From JBFWIL01 sp050256015 (lineage in GTDB: Bacteria > Bacteroidota > Bacteroidia > Bacteroidales > Prolixibacteraceae), in the NCBI GenBank assembly GCA_050256015.1, contig JBFWIL010000179.1:1-5396 (forward strand): 5,396 nucleotides of DNA, in the 5' to 3' direction. Position numbers and translations under genes: made by a program. The first letter of the stretch is position 1. Every line of letters begins with the position of its first letter. The notes under the pieces are model-generated. The model saw nothing but the letters and a program-made list of their open reading frames with translations, ran no database searches and had not been told where the DNA came from. Of the stretch, positions 1 to 5,396 are shown piece after piece.

Positions 1-279
1 TATCTTCCCGAACACAAACTTTTCAAAGACCAGAGATTGTGCTCCATAAAGCATTCCTGCAGGAGTTTGGTATTCTATTAAAACATTATTGTTAACTGTT
101 TGAATTCAAAATGCCTCATTGTCTCCGAGATTATCTACTAACTTAAATTTTACAGATTGCTTCTCAGATTTGTCTAATATTTCCTGGGCATGTTTTGTGA
201 TGGGATTTTGTGCAAAGATATTTAAACTGATAACACATGTAAATAGATATAGTAATAGGTATTTTTTATTTGCTTTCAT
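1..279 (-). pseudogene. Secreted glycoside-hydrolase-like N-terminus with in-frame TGA, 3' end outside window
   Basis: From the ATG at 279-277 the frame encodes a typical export signal (basic MKANKKY, a hydrophobic stretch LLLYLFTCVISLNIF, then AQN as a likely cleavage site). About 37 more residues follow before a TGA at 108-106. The same frame then stays open to base 1 for 35 codons. Read through the stop, the segment resembles the small alpha/beta domain preceding the catalytic barrel in GH20, GH67 and related hydrolases: EAF-x-IQ, a strand NNNVLIEY, then TPAGMLYGAQSLV, like the family's G-x-x-YG-x-Q-T/S-L motif. The stop sits where these domains often carry Arg, so CGA to TGA would explain it; that is inference. 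GC is about 31%, well below the genes to the right, suggesting a different origin. It could instead be a sequencing error in an intact gene. The exact family is not resolved. Confidence 0.55.
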
Positions 280-575
280 TATATGTAAAATTTAATTTTT
301 AAAAATCAGTATTCGTTTCATTTAGTTATCTTCTGTCTTTTGGGAGTATATTTTTCACTTGCTGCAATATTTGAAAGAGAAGTTTTTGGATAAGAATTTT
401 AGTTCTGAATTTACTAATGAATCATTCGCTTTAACGAAAAATACCAAAATAGTTATAAATTTTAGAATAAATTAAATTCTACATACAAATACTTCGGTTA
501 AAAAATTAAGCGGGTGCAGTGCGTAGTAAGTTCCTTGACATATCTTCGATTATTAGCAGAGTATGCGTTAATGCC
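280..575. other. AT-rich spacer without recognisable gene
   Basis: This stretch separates the signal-peptide start at 279 from the transposase remnant at 576. It is very AT-rich up to about base 500. It should hold the promoter and leader of the gene at 1-279, but I see no clean TAnnTTTG element on the minus strand; the nearest match, TATTTTTC at 443-436, differs at one position and lies about 160 nt upstream of the ATG. Bases 498-575 continue the open frame of the transposase remnant, but the residues there no longer resemble IstA. Confidence 0.5.
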
Positions 576-812
576 GAACAGGTCCTGCCGGCTATAGCTC
601 TTTTTCTGGAAGCGTGCCCGGTTGTATTCTTCAAGCAACCGGGAAATGCCCTGGCTGTTCAACTGCCTGAGGAAATAAAATTCTTTGTCGTGCAGATGGG
701 CATATATCCGGTGGCAGACAATCTTAACGGCCCCTTCCTCCAAGGCCTTGTCTTTGGGTTTATAACTTCTTGCAGGAAGGACCGCAACCTGGTAATGTGT
801 ACCAAAACCGGC
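576..812 (-). pseudogene. IS21-family transposase (IstA) remnant
   Basis: The frame read from 812 to 576 carries the block around the third catalytic acid of IS21-type DDE transposases: HYQVAVLPARSYKPKDKA followed by LEEGAV, where the Glu corresponds to the E of the DDE triad. After it come RIYAHLHDKEFYFLRQLN, LLEEYNRARFQKK and YSRQDLF, matching the IstA pattern of RDxxFxxLxELN, a helix ending in N-x-x-x-FQ, and SRxxLF. The first two catalytic Asp residues, the N-terminal helix-turn-helix, the C-terminal domain and the IstB ATPase are all absent. Upstream, the frame closes at a TAA (848-846). Downstream, homology is lost after LF at 576 although the frame stays open to 498. An ATG at 743 exists but lies inside the conserved block, so it is not a real start. 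No terminal inverted repeats were found. It is a dead fragment of about 80 codons showing that a mobile element once inserted here. Confidence 0.85.
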
Positions 813-942
813 ATTATAAAATGAGGAAAAGACTGTAAAAATTATTTAATCCCCCAGTGCTGTACAATTAATAATGAGCGGCTTAGTTCAACACGAATTA
901 AAACACAACGGGGCGTGCAATCCTGAAAAACCGGTACTCCGA

Positions 943-983
943 AAAAAAGAGGCAGTAAGCCGCAAACTTACTGCCTCTTTTTT
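943..983. terminator. Strong bidirectional intrinsic terminator
   Basis: A perfect 17-bp inverted repeat (arms 943-959 and 967-983) surrounds a 7-nt loop, CCGCAAA. The core is GAGGCAGTAAG / CTTACTGCCTC, and the outer six pairs are A-T, so the transcript ends in a U run on either strand. For the minus-strand genes it lies about 270 nt after the pectate lyase stop and about 100 nt after the hydrolase scrap, so it probably ends that transcription unit. No gene on the plus strand approaches it from the left, so use in that direction is only a possibility. Confidence 0.9.
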
Positions 984-1083
984 CAGCCCCACTGTGCCTT
1001 AATTCCTAATTTGTTGTGGTTTCCTGGTTTATGCTCCTATCTGTCCATTATATAAATCAGAAATTGGAAAAATCAAATCGTAA

Positions 1084-1218
1084 TCATTCCGGGGAAAGGT
1101 ATTCCGTAATCATGCCGGCCCGGGCATGAATAAAAACGCCTCCGCATCCCGAACGTTTCAGTACCAGTAGCTGTTCTTCAATCCCTTCTTTGGTAATCTT
1201 TCCGTTCCACATGTAAAA
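1084..1218 (-). pseudogene. Scrap of a large glycoside hydrolase (44 codons)
   Basis: The frame reads FYMWNGKITKEGIEEQ, then a helix LLVLKRSGCGGVFIHAR, then AGMITEYLSPE, ending at a TGA (1086-1084). It resembles the start of the catalytic domain of large Bacteroidota hydrolases annotated as GH2-like or GH106-like, with the pattern FW-x-WNG, a helix with KxxGxGGVFIHxR, and YLSxEW. Trp normally follows SPE, so the TGA could be a TGG to TGA change, but the nine codons after it no longer look conserved and a second TGA follows. Upstream, a TGA directly precedes FYM, so no N-terminal region or export signal survives. It lies 36 nt after the pectate lyase stop on the same strand. It is most likely the residue of a third carbohydrate-active gene, deleted on both sides. 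The family assignment is from memory of motifs and is moderate only. Confidence 0.6.
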
Positions 1219-1254
1219 TCATTAAGTCTTTTCAAACATTATCAGTAAACCCTG

Positions 1255-2832
1255 TTATTCCTGAGAACGGATAAACTGAATCAGGGTATACATATTCCGG
1301 ATAAAAGCCGAAGTGGAAATATACTCCTGATCCGACACGTCCCGGTAGGGAGAAGTATCTGTTTCATCGCCCACCATGGTTTGAGCATATTGATCTGTCG
1401 GTTCTGTTTTCGTTCCGTCACCGACATACGTATGGCTGGTCATTCCGTGCCTGGACAGCCAGCGCCCCTGGCTGTCCAGCGAACGAATAATTTCGCGGAC
1501 TGTTTCCTTTTCGGGTACGGGGAGTCTTGTATCCCTGCCGGCAATTCCCTGCATGTCGGGCACCCGGTCATACTGCCCTTTTCTCAGAGGTGAATTCCTG
1601 ATCAGCTCTTCCCTGGGCATGTATGCCAGGCGCTCATACTCCTGTTTCAGCCGTTCAATACGGATCCTGGTTTTTCCCCCGTAATGGGCCAGCAACCTGT
1701 CGTCATTCTCGTCCATATAGTAATAACCATGAATAACATTGGATCCTTTCCGGTGCATATACAAAGGCTTGTTGGACCCCGGCTCAACAAAAGTGGAATG
1801 GGTATACCGTCCGTTTCCCGTCTTGCCTTCGGGCAAAGCTGCCTCCTCCAGCCAGTGGATGGCGGCAGGCACCTGGTTTAAAAACTTTTTATTTCCGGTA
1901 TACTGATAGAAACGAAGCAGCAGCATGGCATTGCCAAACGTAGTAGCCGGCAGCAAAGCCGCAGGTTCATAAGTGCGTGCACCGGCCGCACACAAAGACA
2001 TGTCGCACTGTTGTGCCCATCCCCCGCAGGCATCCTGGGATATCAGGTAAAAATACATCCCGCGGCGTATCGGGTCCAGAAAACGTTCCTCGCCAAGAAG
2101 CTGATAACACTGAATCAGAAAATTGACATTTTCCCAGGTCACATCATCATTGAAAGTATAAAAGGAGGAATAATCGGGATGACCTCCTTTGTTAAAATCA
2201 TAATGCAAAGGATAACGTTGCGGCCATCCACCAAGCGGATACTGGCTTTCCAGAATAAAGCCGATGGCCTTATCCAGTGCCGGCTTATAAGCCGGATCCA
2301 ATTTCTCCAGATAAATGCGCATCAGAAATTTGGCTGCATCGGAGGTCACATCATCATCAAAGGTACAGTTCCCGTAATAATGCTGAAATTCCTCAAGCCG
2401 CCATCCGTTCTTTCCAATGGTTGCATACCAGTTTTTCAACGACCGGTCTCCGGCAAAATCGATCATGTAATTCCAACCGCCTTCCTTACTCTGTCCCCAA
2501 ATGATTGCCTCAGCCGCCTTCCCGGCAGCCTGATAATAATACTCATTCCCCGTCGTCCGGTATGCATCCAGAAACAACTGCCCCATACTGATAGTCCCGG
2601 GATTCTGCAGCCAGATCATAGTTTTATAAGCTTCCATCTCTCCCCACTGCCGCGAAAAATCAGGCAGGTAATACCACAAATAGCCCCCCCGGGTACTGAC
2701 TTCCTCCACCATATAACGGGTGGCTTTCAGCATAGCTTCCCTGGCTTCCTGGGTCAGTTTGTTTTCGCCTGCCATCAGATATTGCACAGAAAATAAACCC
2801 AAAAGAATAAGAATTTGTCTCGTTTTTTTCAT
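1255..2832 (-). CDS. Secreted pectate lyase-like protein, PL10 family
   Basis: This is a probable extracytoplasmic lyase cleaving polygalacturonate by beta-elimination with calcium. Residues 1-21 are an export signal (MKKTR, hydrophobic core, LMA before GE). The rest shows the PL10 toroid of alpha-helical hairpins: four related helical units end near residues 120, 203, 272 and 340, three of them in GGW. Family motifs are CTFDDDVT (156-163), QYPLGGWPQRYP (197-208), FYTFNDDVTWENV (224-236), CGGWAQQCD (269-277), ARTYEPAAL (285-293) and EPGSNKPLY (350-358). The Asp-rich FDDD and FNDD and the ARxYE arginine fit the family's calcium-binding and catalytic residues, though exact equivalence was not aligned. 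At 525 residues it exceeds the usual 300-400-residue catalytic domain; the last 120 or so residues form an unidentified extension. The ATG at 2832 is preceded by an A-rich leader and lies 4 nt after a 52-codon open frame. Substrate is inferred from the family only. Confidence 0.92.
   Translation of the reverse strand: MKKTRQILILLGLFSVQYLMAGENKLTQEAREAMLKATRYMVEEVSTRGGYLWYYLPDFSRQWGEMEAYKTMIWLQNPGTISMGQLFLDAYRTTGNEYYYQAAGKAAEAIIWGQSKEGGWNYMIDFAGDRSLKNWYATIGKNGWRLEEFQHYYGNCTFDDDVTSDAAKFLMRIYLEKLDPAYKPALDKAIGFILESQYPLGGWPQRYPLHYDFNKGGHPDYSSFYTFNDDVTWENVNFLIQCYQLLGEERFLDPIRRGMYFYLISQDACGGWAQQCDMSLCAAGARTYEPAALLPATTFGNAMLLLRFYQYTGNKKFLNQVPAAIHWLEEAALPEGKTGNGRYTHSTFVEPGSNKPLYMHRKGSNVIHGYYYMDENDDRLLAHYGGKTRIRIERLKQEYERLAYMPREELIRNSPLRKGQYDRVPDMQGIAGRDTRLPVPEKETVREIIRSLDSQGRWLSRHGMTSHTYVGDGTKTEPTDQYAQTMVGDETDTSPYRDVSDQEYISTSAFIRNMYTLIQFIRSQE
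1451..1479. repeat. Perfect 12-bp inverted repeat inside the lyase gene
   Basis: CTGGACAGCCAG (1451-1462) and CTGGCTGTCCAG (1468-1479) are exact reverse complements around a 5-nt loop. The hairpin falls in the C-terminal extension of the pectate lyase, encoding about residues 452-461 (LDSQGRWLSR). It is GC-rich and would fold tightly in the mRNA, but no U run follows on either strand, so it is not an intrinsic terminator. Confidence 0.9.
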
Positions 2833-2836
2833 CTGT

Positions 2837-2995
2837 TTATTTTTTCAATTCAAGTCTGTATAATTTGCGTATCAGCGTTTGCTTTTCAATTGAGTCACCA
2901 ACGGATGGAACTCCCGAAATAAACATTCGCTGGTGTGAAAAAAGTTTTCTCATGGTCGTTTCATCACTGATCAACTCCATGCAGACCTGTGCCAT
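2837..2995 (-). CDS. 52-codon open frame of unknown function, possible gene remnant
   Basis: The frame starts at ATG 2995-2993 and ends at TAA 2839-2837, four bases before the pectate lyase ATG. The product begins MAQVCMELISDETTMRKLF, continues SHQRMFISGVPSVGDS and ends KLYRLELKK; it is mixed-charge with no signal or membrane segment. It uses the same reading frame as the preceding LamG gene, separated only by that gene's TAA and two codons (Pro, Asp), so readthrough or reinitiation would be mechanically simple. The sequence looks protein-like, with helix-forming ends, but I do not recognise a family. Options are a genuine small translationally coupled gene, the surviving C-terminus of a deleted gene, or chance. 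Tight spacing to the next gene favours one of the first two. Confidence 0.4.
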   Translation of the reverse strand: MAQVCMELISDETTMRKLFSHQRMFISGVPSVGDSIEKQTLIRKLYRLELKK

Positions 2996-3001
2996 GTCCG
3001 G

Positions 3002-3682
3002 TTAGAAATTCAAAAACGCTTCCGGCTCCAGAGCTTTTTCCGTAATCCGGATTTGCCGGATTGCTCCCTTAAACCAGGCCACTTCATTTTGCCTGACACC
3101 GATAGAAGTTTTTCCCTTGGCCAGAGGAACCTGCTCGATCCGGCCTTCCAGTTCTTTTACGCCGTTTACATAAGAAACCAGTCGTCCATGATCCACCACA
3201 AAAGCCACATGATACCATTGTCCCAGGGGATGAAGCAAATCCGGATTGATCAGCGTAAGCTGGTCCTCTTCCGACTTGAAAAAAGCATCAAAATACCAGT
3301 CTGTTTCCGTTGCCCGGATTTCAAGCAGCATACGCGGGCCGTTCACCTCTCCGATATGCAAAAAACGCTGTTCGAAATTTCCTCCCTCCGCAAAAAAGAC
3401 AAGGACTTCAACCGTAAAAGCATACAACCCGGCCAAAGGCATTTGATCCAAAAAAATACCATCACGTTCCCCGTCAAAGGAAACAGCTTTCCCATAGGGT
3501 GATTTTACGATCTGCGGATTTCCTGAAATTTTAAGAATATCCGGCGAAGAGGGATACAACTCATGCAGGATCCAGTTTATGGTTTGGTCCTTTTTCCCGG
3601 CCTGTTTAAAAGAACAGAAAGACAGGCACACGCCGGAAAATGCCAGCATGAAAGCCAGCATAACAGCAAATCTTGGTTTCAT
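3002..3682 (-). CDS. Secreted LamG/concanavalin-like domain protein
   Basis: A 226-residue exported protein with one beta-sandwich domain of the LamG (Laminin_G_3) type. Residues 1 to about 23 form a hydrophobic signal (MKPRF, then AVMLAFMLAFSGVCLSF). Cys19 and Cys23 are present but neither is preceded by a good lipobox, so lipoprotein anchoring is doubtful. Family signs are GKAVSFDGERDGIFL (about 64-78), YAFTVEVLV, a central run of alternating strands, GQWYHVAFVVDHGRLVSYVNG (about 154-174, the hallmark W-x-H-V-A-x-V and Y-x-N-G) and IGVRQN followed by WFKGAIRQIRITEKALEPEAF at the end, where such domains normally close. It has no catalytic motif. Such domains usually bind carbohydrate or protein. 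Its position just before a pectate lyase suggests a glycan-binding accessory role, which is inference. The ATG at 3682 is the first that gives a complete signal; no strong Shine-Dalgarno precedes it. Confidence 0.85.
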   Translation of the reverse strand: MKPRFAVMLAFMLAFSGVCLSFCSFKQAGKKDQTINWILHELYPSSPDILKISGNPQIVKSPYGKAVSFDGERDGIFLDQMPLAGLYAFTVEVLVFFAEGGNFEQRFLHIGEVNGPRMLLEIRATETDWYFDAFFKSEEDQLTLINPDLLHPLGQWYHVAFVVDHGRLVSYVNGVKELEGRIEQVPLAKGKTSIGVRQNEVAWFKGAIRQIRITEKALEPEAFLNF

Positions 3683-3691
3683 AGTCAGGTT

Positions 3692-3769
3692 TTAGTTGCC
3701 GATAAATATAATCAGACCCATCGAAAGGACAAAGGACAATCTGATGAAACTGTCCTTCGTCCGTCTCAT
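3692..3769 (-). other. Possible 25-residue hydrophobic leader peptide
   Basis: ATG at 3769-3767 opens a frame for MRRTKDSFIRLSF followed by VLSMGLIIFIGN and a TAA (3694-3692), nine bases before the LamG start and in the same frame. The basic start plus hydrophobic core looks like a signal peptide or tiny membrane peptide. It could be a leftover signal sequence or chance. There is no other support. Confidence 0.15.
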
Positions 3770-3784
3770 TTTTTCCAAGTACTG

Positions 3785-4036
3785 CTATTCATTCGGGAAA
3801 CCATAACTGTTTGAAATATTCCAGTTCTCAAATTCGTACTGTCCGGAACTCTCCAGACCGGAAACCAGTTCTTCCATTTCACTTTGCAGCTGATTGATCT
3901 TCTCTCCGTAAATACCCCAGCGAATCAGACCGCATAAATTTCAGCAAGCACGGCCAAAAGCATATCCTCTTTCTGTGGACGATCCGGCTTTGAGACTGAC
4001 CTCAAAAACTGACTCCTGACTGATCTCATAATTCAT
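3785..4036 (-). pseudogene. Unrecognised gene with one in-frame TGA
   Basis: ATG at 4036-4034 overlaps the TGA of the preceding ureohydrolase gene as ATGA, a classic coupled arrangement. The first 31 codons begin MNYEISQESVFEVSLKAG and end YAFGRAC, then TGA (3943-3941). The same frame continues with NLCGLIRWGIYGEKINQL, an amphipathic stretch QSEMEELVSGLESSG, and ends FENWNISNSYGFPNE at TAG (3787-3785). With the TGA read as a residue it would be 83 residues, soluble and without a signal. The stop lies between two cysteines (C-stop-N-L-C), so it could be a nonsense change, a sequencing error or, less likely, a selenocysteine. Another frame over the first half, containing KEDMLLAVLAEIYAV, also looks protein-like, so a frameshift is an alternative. 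I recognise no family. Confidence 0.45.
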
Positions 4037-5187
4037 ACCCTGCTGCGGTTTAAACGGCGAACATTGCGCCACCAGCGGTCAGGAACCTCATAACGGGCAG
4101 CCAGCCGGTAATCTTCCTCTGTACACGGTACCATCCGGTCGGTATCATTGTGTTCATTATATATTTTCATCCACCAGCGTCCGGTTTTCCGGCTCTGATA
4201 AAAACTCAGCTGCATGTCAAGATCATCCAGTTCAATAAGAAACTCATTAAAATCGGCCGGATGCACATAAGGATCTTCCGGAGTCCGGCAATAGACCCCT
4301 TCAATGAAATGCCAGACAATCTGAGCCATAAGCCTGCTGCTAAGATCTCCTTTATCCAGCTTCGGAATCAGATTAAAAAAACCGGCCGTCTTTACCCGGT
4401 CGCCAATCCCGGCATAATGAGCTATCTGGCAGGCTTCTTCCGCATATAGTCCGTTGGGCGAAGCAAAATACTGGCCCGGAGCCTCTATCATACGAACGGC
4501 ATTCAGATCAAAGCTAACAAGATCGGCATTACGCATATAGGGTTCCACGTCCGCCATGTTGCAGCGCAGCTGTCCCAGGCGCTTCACCTCGGCATCAAGT
4601 GCTTCAAGCTGATCCAGATTTACGCTGTCTGTATAGTAATTCTGGTATCCCAGGGTAACCTGGGCAAAAAGCGAAGAAGGTTTTCCAAGAATCAGGTTGA
4701 GGTAATTTTCCGAACTTACCGACTTTTCTCCCCGGTGGTAATCGGGCTGCGGATCAATGTTGACCAGACTGTATCCCCGGTCTTCAAAAGCCTTGGCCAA
4801 TCCGAAGGTCAGATCCTGGCTTCCTCCGAGCACCACCACGGTCAGTCCACCGTCAATAAGCCCGCGGCAAACATCCCGAAGGGCATAATACGCATCGTTA
4901 ACCGTTTTTCCACAGCGCAGGTTGCCCAAGTCAAGGATCCGGAACCGGGGAGCAATCCGGTTCAGCCTGTACAGGTGTTCCCGGATCCGGTCGGGAGCCT
5001 CTGCACTCCCCCTGACAACAGCATGCCGGTCTTCTTCCACACCCAGCAAGACCACCCGTGCTTTGGAAAGCGGGAGCTTTTCCCTGTTTTTCTCCAGCAG
5101 AGCGCCCAGACAATACTTTTGTTCAGCCCAGGAGGCCGGTTTAAACCGGGAGAAATCAACCGGTTTCAGATACAGGTCCAGGTCCAT
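4033..5187 (-). CDS. Arginase/formimidoylglutamase-family protein with altered metal site
   Basis: A 384-residue cytoplasmic member of the ureohydrolase superfamily (arginase, agmatinase, formimidoylglutamase). The core is recognisable: VVVLGGSQDLTFGLAKAF (117-134) replaces the GGDHS loop, NIDPQPDYHR (143-152) replaces DAHxDxR, SFDLNAVR (225-232) replaces SxDxDxxDP, followed by the conserved APG (236-238) and SPNGLYAEEACQIAHYAG (243-260). Canonical enzymes bind two Mn ions with His in the first motif, Asp-His-Asp in the second and two Asp in the third. Here the visible equivalents are Gln or Asp, Asp-Gln-Asp, and Asp-Asn, so the His ligands are missing and normal hydrolysis is doubtful. I recall that related Bacteroidota proteins called formimidoylglutamase share such changes, so this may be a family trait. 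It sits 15 nt after topA and overlaps the next frame by ATGA. The ATG at 5187 gives a natural N-terminus; the C-terminus with DRWWRNVRRLN also looks complete. Confidence 0.88.
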   Translation of the reverse strand: MDLDLYLKPVDFSRFKPASWAEQKYCLGALLEKNREKLPLSKARVVLLGVEEDRHAVVRGSAEAPDRIREHLYRLNRIAPRFRILDLGNLRCGKTVNDAYYALRDVCRGLIDGGLTVVVLGGSQDLTFGLAKAFEDRGYSLVNIDPQPDYHRGEKSVSSENYLNLILGKPSSLFAQVTLGYQNYYTDSVNLDQLEALDAEVKRLGQLRCNMADVEPYMRNADLVSFDLNAVRMIEAPGQYFASPNGLYAEEACQIAHYAGIGDRVKTAGFFNLIPKLDKGDLSSRLMAQIVWHFIEGVYCRTPEDPYVHPADFNEFLIELDDLDMQLSFYQSRKTGRWWMKIYNEHNDTDRMVPCTEEDYRLAARYEVPDRWWRNVRRLNRSRV

Positions 5188-5202
5188 GGCAATCGGCTTT
5201 AC

Positions 5203-5396
5203 TTATTTTTTCCGGCCTTTCCGGGAAGAAGTTCCCTCCCGTATAATTTTCATGCAATCTTCCAGACTCAGGCTTTCCGCTTCCGTTCCCTTCGGGAGCT
5301 TGTAATTCTTCTTTTTATAGGAAAGATAAGGTCCCCACCGTCCGTTCAGAATCTTCAGTTCGGGTTCCTCTTCAAAAGTACCGATCAGGGCCTTCC
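5203..5396 (-). CDS. topA: DNA topoisomerase I, C-terminal end (5' part outside window)
   Basis: The last 63 codons of a type IA topoisomerase, which relaxes negative supercoils. The visible part is the C-terminal repeat typical of Bacteroidota TopA: KALIGTFEEEPELKILNG, then RWGPYLSYKKKNYKLPKG, followed by SLSLEDCMKII and a basic tail RKGRKK before TAA (5205-5203). The pattern ILNGRxGPYxxYxxKNYxxPKG with LxLEDC is strongly characteristic. The active-site Tyr and Toprim domain lie beyond the window. Fifteen bases separate it from the ureohydrolase homologue on the same strand, so the two are probably co-transcribed; I recall this topA-formimidoylglutamase order from other Bacteroidota. Confidence 0.96.
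   Translation of the reverse strand, partial: KALIGTFEEEPELKILNGRWGPYLSYKKKNYKLPKGTEAESLSLEDCMKIIREGTSSRKGRKK

Noticed and set aside
436..443. TATTTTTC on the minus strand as a Bacteroidota -7 promoter element
   Set aside because: It deviates from TAnnTTTG, lies about 160 nt from the start codon, and AT-rich DNA yields many such near matches.
498..743. An 81-residue complete gene starting at ATG 743
   Set aside because: The IstA similarity extends upstream of this ATG to about 812, so the start is internal; the last 25 or so residues are unrelated to IstA. It is a remnant, not a gene.
1111..1128. CATGCC / GGCATG inverted repeat as a binding site
   Set aside because: It is only 6 bp and coincides with codons for the conserved HARAGM motif of the hydrolase scrap.
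2011..2796. Long 261-codon open frame on the plus strand
   Set aside because: It lies wholly antisense to the pectate lyase gene, whose family motifs are clear, and its translation has no recognisable domain. The same holds for the other plus-strand frames opposite the LamG, lyase and ureohydrolase genes.
3732..3757. Hairpin AAGGACA / TGTCCTT and tandem AAAGGAC before the LamG gene as an operator or attenuator
   Set aside because: Only 7 bp with a 12-nt loop and no U run; the tandem copy is seven bases. This is within chance expectation.
1..4036. Reassignment of TGA to an amino acid, suggested by three in-frame TGA codons
   Set aside because: The intact genes use TGG for Trp, and TGA is the natural stop of the ureohydrolase gene, whose C-terminus looks complete there. 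The other intact genes end in TAA. Nonsense mutations or errors explain the remaining cases better.

Overview
The window looks like Bacteroidota (probably Bacteroidales or a relative). The evidence is a topA C-terminus followed by an atypical arginase-family gene, a secreted LamG-fold protein and a secreted PL10-type pectate lyase, and starts without clear Shine-Dalgarno sequences but with A-rich leaders. Every gene and gene remnant I can support lies on the minus strand, so the biological order runs from base 5396 down to base 1. This placement is inferred from protein and gene-order recognition; no search was run.

Layout in the direction of transcription: (1) the end of DNA topoisomerase I (5203-5396); (2) after 15 nt, a 384-residue ureohydrolase (arginase/formimidoylglutamase) homologue whose usual metal-binding motifs are altered (4033-5187); (3) overlapping its stop by ATGA, an unrecognised reading frame interrupted by one in-frame TGA (3785-4036); (4) a very short possible leader peptide (3692-3769); (5) a 226-residue secreted LamG/concanavalin-like protein (3002-3682); (6) a 52-codon open frame that continues in the frame of the LamG gene after its TAA and ends 4 nt before the next start (2837-2995); (7) a 525-residue secreted pectate lyase-like protein (1255-2832); (8) a 44-codon scrap of a large glycoside hydrolase (1084-1218); (9) a strong 17-bp hairpin terminator, U-rich on both strands (943-983); (10) a remnant of an IS21-family IstA transposase (576-812); (11) an AT-rich spacer; (12) an AT-rich secreted glycoside-hydrolase-like N-terminus with an in-frame TGA, running off the window (1-279).

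Interpretation: a housekeeping pair (topA plus the ureohydrolase homologue) borders a small, partly decayed pectin or plant-polysaccharide gene cluster. The LamG protein and the PL10 lyase both carry export signals and probably act in the periplasm or at the cell surface. No SusC/SusD pair, regulator or oligogalacturonate-catabolism gene is in view. Around these two intact genes lie several broken frames and a transposase scrap. Base composition shifts at roughly base 500, from about 31% GC (hand count, bases 1-280) to nearly 50%, so the left end probably has a different origin. I found no tRNA, rRNA, CRISPR array, riboswitch or convincing Bacteroidota promoter (TAnnTTTG).
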